A stretch of 14,501 bases of DNA from JAFGBM01 sp964564915 (GTDB lineage Bacteria; Actinomycetota; Actinomycetes; Actinomycetales; Demequinaceae), in the NCBI GenBank assembly GCA_964564915.1, contig CAZMCU010000041.1, forward strand, positions 1 to 14,501. The letters are read 5' to 3'. Numbering within the stretch: position 1 is the first letter of the stretch; each line of letters begins with the position of its first letter. Both the position numbers and the translations under genes were made by a program. The notes under the pieces were generated by a model, which had not been told where the DNA came from, searched no databases, and saw only the letters and a program-made list of their open reading frames with translations. Shown here piece after piece: positions 13,264-14,501 of the stretch.

Positions 13264-14142
13264 ATGGCAAGCAAGGGTTCGACGGTCTCGGGGGCCGTGA
13301 CCGCACGCAAAGCCGCGGCCGAACTCCGAGCCAAGCAGAGGGCCGCTGCTCGACGGCAAGCCGGACTGTACGGCGTCGTGGCACTCCTCCTCCTCGGCGG
13401 GTTCGTCGCGGCCATTCTGGTGATTCTGAAGAACTCCAACGACGCGAGCGCGGAGTACGAGGTCTACGACACCACCAACCCGGCGACTCCGTCCAACGCG
13501 GACGCCTCCGGGGGATTCCTCATCGGACAGGACGGCGCCGTGGGGGGGAACGTCCCCGCTGACGCCGTGAGGGTGGACGTCTACGAGGATCCATTGTGCC
13601 CCATCTGCCACCAGTTCGACCAGATGACGGAGGAGGAACTCACGTACCTGCGGGAAAACGGCGAGATCGCCTTCACCTACCACCCGATCGCGATTCTCAA
13701 CCGGTACTCCGACGGCACCCGATACTCGACCCGCTCGGTCTCCGCTTTGGTTACGGTCTCCGAGTACGATCCCGCGCACTTCATGGCGTTCGTCGAGGGC
13801 TTGTTCACCAACCAACCGGCGGAGAACTCCAAGGGATTGACGAACGCGGAGATCGCGGACGTCGCACGTTCCGTCGGGGTGTCGGAGGCGGCGATCGCCA
13901 AGATCTCCGAGGGCGAATTCACCCAGTGGGTCGAGGCCGCAACGAACCAGTCGTCCATCGATGGCGTCGGGGGTACCCCGACCCTGCGGATTGGTGGCGT
14001 CGATTACTTTGGGTGGACCGTCCAGGGGAACATCTCCGGCGCGGTGGCGTACGTCAAGGAGTACGGTGCGGACGCGTTCCGGGCCGCGCTTGAGGCGGCT
14101 GCCGCCGCGGCGGCTGAGCCGGCACCCTCCGGATCCTCCTAG
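13264..14142 (+). CDS. Membrane-anchored DsbA-like thiol oxidoreductase
   Basis: This thioredoxin-fold protein has 292 residues and probably works outside the membrane on disulfide bonds. A basic cytoplasmic stretch (1-32, KAAAELRAKQRAAARRQ) leads to a single membrane anchor at about 35-55. After a Gly/Ala-rich linker, the catalytic domain begins near VRVDVYEDPLCPICHQFDQM, with active-site Cys112-Pro-Ile-Cys115. A helical insertion typical of DsbA follows, and the cis-proline loop is GGTPTLRIGG (Thr238-Pro239). The C-terminus is a short Ala/Pro/Ser tail. The ATG has a strong GAGGAAGGG upstream. It is next to the MauE-like gene, its probable redox partner. The soluble domain belongs to the DsbA/thioredoxin_4 group; whether it oxidises, isomerises or reduces substrates is open. 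Confidence 0.9.
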   Translation: MASKGSTVSGAVTARKAAAELRAKQRAAARRQAGLYGVVALLLLGGFVAAILVILKNSNDASAEYEVYDTTNPATPSNADASGGFLIGQDGAVGGNVPADAVRVDVYEDPLCPICHQFDQMTEEELTYLRENGEIAFTYHPIAILNRYSDGTRYSTRSVSALVTVSEYDPAHFMAFVEGLFTNQPAENSKGLTNAEIADVARSVGVSEAAIAKISEGEFTQWVEAATNQSSIDGVGGTPTLRIGGVDYFGWTVQGNISGAVAYVKEYGADAFRAALEAAAAAAAEPAPSGSS

Positions 14143-14199
14143 GATCGAAGGCATCGCATCGTCGGGGTCTCCATCGTGGGGCCCCGGTGGTATTGTGTC

Positions 14200-14275
14200 G
14201 CTGGCATGGCGCAATTGGTAGCGCACCCGACTTGTAATCGGGAGGTTGCGGGTTCGATTCCCGCTGCCAGCTCCA
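14200..14275 (+). tRNA. tRNA-Thr (anticodon TGT)
   Basis: A complete cloverleaf is present. The acceptor arms are GCTGGCA (14200-14206) and TGCCAGC (14265-14271). The D arm is GCGC-loop-GCGC. The anticodon stem is CCCGA/TCGGG around the loop CTTGTAA, giving anticodon TGT, which reads ACA threonine codons. The T arm is GCGGG-TTCGATT-CCCGC. Discriminator base T is followed by a gene-encoded CCA (14273-14275). It lies 57 nt after the DsbA-like gene on the same strand. Confidence 0.97.
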
Positions 14276-14352
14276 CTTGTGCCGCCGCACTTGGAGAACG
14301 GGTCACGCTTACCGGAGTGAATTCGCGACACAATTCGCGTCATACTTCGGGT

Positions 14353-14368
14353 TGTGATCCCTCTCACA
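14353..14368 (+). promoter_or_regulatory. Crp/GlxR-type cAMP receptor protein box
   Basis: TGTGATCCCTCTCACA is a perfect TGTGA-N6-TCACA palindrome, the consensus bound by Crp in enterobacteria and by GlxR in corynebacteria. Its centre (14360.5) lies about 38 to 48 bases before the start points expected from the two -10 candidates, which is compatible with activation. The identity of the regulator is inferred. Confidence 0.65.
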
Positions 14369-14409
14369 GTGTGGCAGAACATACCGATAAGAACTGATAA
14401 CCGGGAATG

Positions 14410-14425
14410 CTGGTCACAAGGCCAG
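14410..14425 (+). promoter_or_regulatory. Imperfect inverted repeat before the last gene's ribosome binding site
   Basis: CTGGTC (14410-14415) and GGCCAG (14420-14425) match at 5 of 6 positions around a 4-nt spacer. It lies 15 nt before the AAGGG of the last gene. It recalls the CTGGTC-GACCAG halves of DasR (dre) sites, but dre sites have a 2-nt spacer, so the match is only partial. Confidence 0.35.
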
Positions 14426-14454
14426 TCGAGCCGGAACACGAAGGGATTAGTGCC

Positions 14455-14501
14455 TTGGCTACCAAGAAGATGCGTAACTCGCGCAAGTCGCTCGCGCTCG
14501 C
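14455..14501 (+). CDS. Start of an unidentified, probably exported protein (partial)
   Basis: Only 15 codons are inside the window. From TTG 14455 the product begins MATKKMRNSRKSLAL: a Lys/Arg-rich stretch running into hydrophobic residues, as in the n-region of a signal peptide. AAGGG (14441-14445) lies at good spacing before the TTG; an in-frame ATG at 14470 is a shorter alternative. A Crp/GlxR-type box upstream and an orphan sugar ABC ATPase nearby make a sugar-binding lipoprotein an attractive guess. That is context only; nothing in the visible residues identifies the family. Confidence 0.55.
   Translation, partial: MATKKMRNSRKSLAL

Larger units (their letters stand above)
14276..14454 (+). 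promoter_or_regulatory. Control region upstream of the partial right-edge gene
   Basis: This 179-nt stretch between the tRNA and the next gene carries no ORF I can support. In order it holds a 12-bp-period direct repeat (14320-14351), a perfect Crp/GlxR-type box (14353-14368), two -10 candidates, GATAAG (14386-14391) and GATAAC (14396-14401), a CTGG/CCAG inverted repeat (14410-14425) and the AAGGG ribosome binding site (14441-14445). No clear terminator follows the tRNA. Confidence 0.6.

Noticed and set aside
14191..14196. TATTGT as the -10 of the tRNA-Thr gene
   Set aside because: It ends only three bases before the mature tRNA, so transcription would start inside the tRNA, and there is no good -35. 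The tRNA promoter remains unplaced.
14200..14275. tRNA-Thr as an integration site of a mobile element
   Set aside because: I see no repeat of the tRNA 3' end and no integrase or phage gene in the window.
14176..14397. 73-codon open frame across the tRNA
   Set aside because: It reads through the tRNA gene and the regulatory repeats, has no ribosome binding site and no protein-like character.

Overview
This is a GC-rich stretch of chromosome from an actinobacterium. GTG starts are common, short overlaps such as GTGA join neighbouring genes, and the gene order is typical of the phylum: a CarD regulator followed by ispD-ispF-cysS-rlmB, then a DUF4032 protein and an MsiK/UgpC-type sugar ABC ATPase. 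The compact intergenic gaps and the four-gene pst operon would suit the Actinomycetaceae or a near relative, but the sequence alone does not fix the genus. I see no insertion sequence, phage gene, CRISPR array or rRNA; this reads as core chromosome.

Positions 46-4007 hold a high-affinity phosphate importer, pstS-pstC-pstA-pstB, all on the plus strand. A strong hairpin with a GCGA loop separates the lipoprotein gene from the membrane genes, and it sets the true pstC start at 1246. No phoU is present in the window. Positions 4102-8138 hold a housekeeping run: carD (RNA polymerase-binding regulator), ispD and ispF (two MEP-pathway isoprenoid enzymes), cysS (cysteinyl-tRNA synthetase) and rlmB (rRNA 2'-O-methyltransferase). 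Its genes overlap or nearly touch and probably share the promoter in front of carD.

Positions 8135-10859 are on the minus strand. The sugar ABC ATPase (9705-10859) is read first and is followed by a hairpin terminator (9659-9695). The DUF4032 protein (8135-9604) has a visible kinase-like residue set, and its stop codon overlaps the rlmB stop. Divergent from the ATPase is a probably leaderless Ser/Thr protein kinase (11016-12542) with a multi-span membrane domain in place of the usual single helix plus PASTA repeats. After it come a MauE/DoxX-type membrane redox protein (12697-13224) and a membrane-anchored DsbA-like oxidoreductase (13264-14142), which look like an electron-relay pair for extracytoplasmic disulfide chemistry.

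A tRNA-Thr(TGT) with encoded CCA lies at 14200-14275. The window closes with the start of a gene (14455 onward) whose first residues resemble a signal peptide. Its leader carries a perfect TGTGA-N6-TCACA (Crp/GlxR-type) box, a 12-bp-period direct repeat and a CTGG/CCAG inverted repeat. A cAMP-controlled sugar-binding protein that uses the nearby ATPase is a reasonable guess, but the gene is cut off before it can be identified.

The main leads are the polytopic kinase beside the redox pair, the kinase-like DUF4032 protein beside the shared sugar ATPase, and the dense control region at the right edge. None is proven to be a new system.
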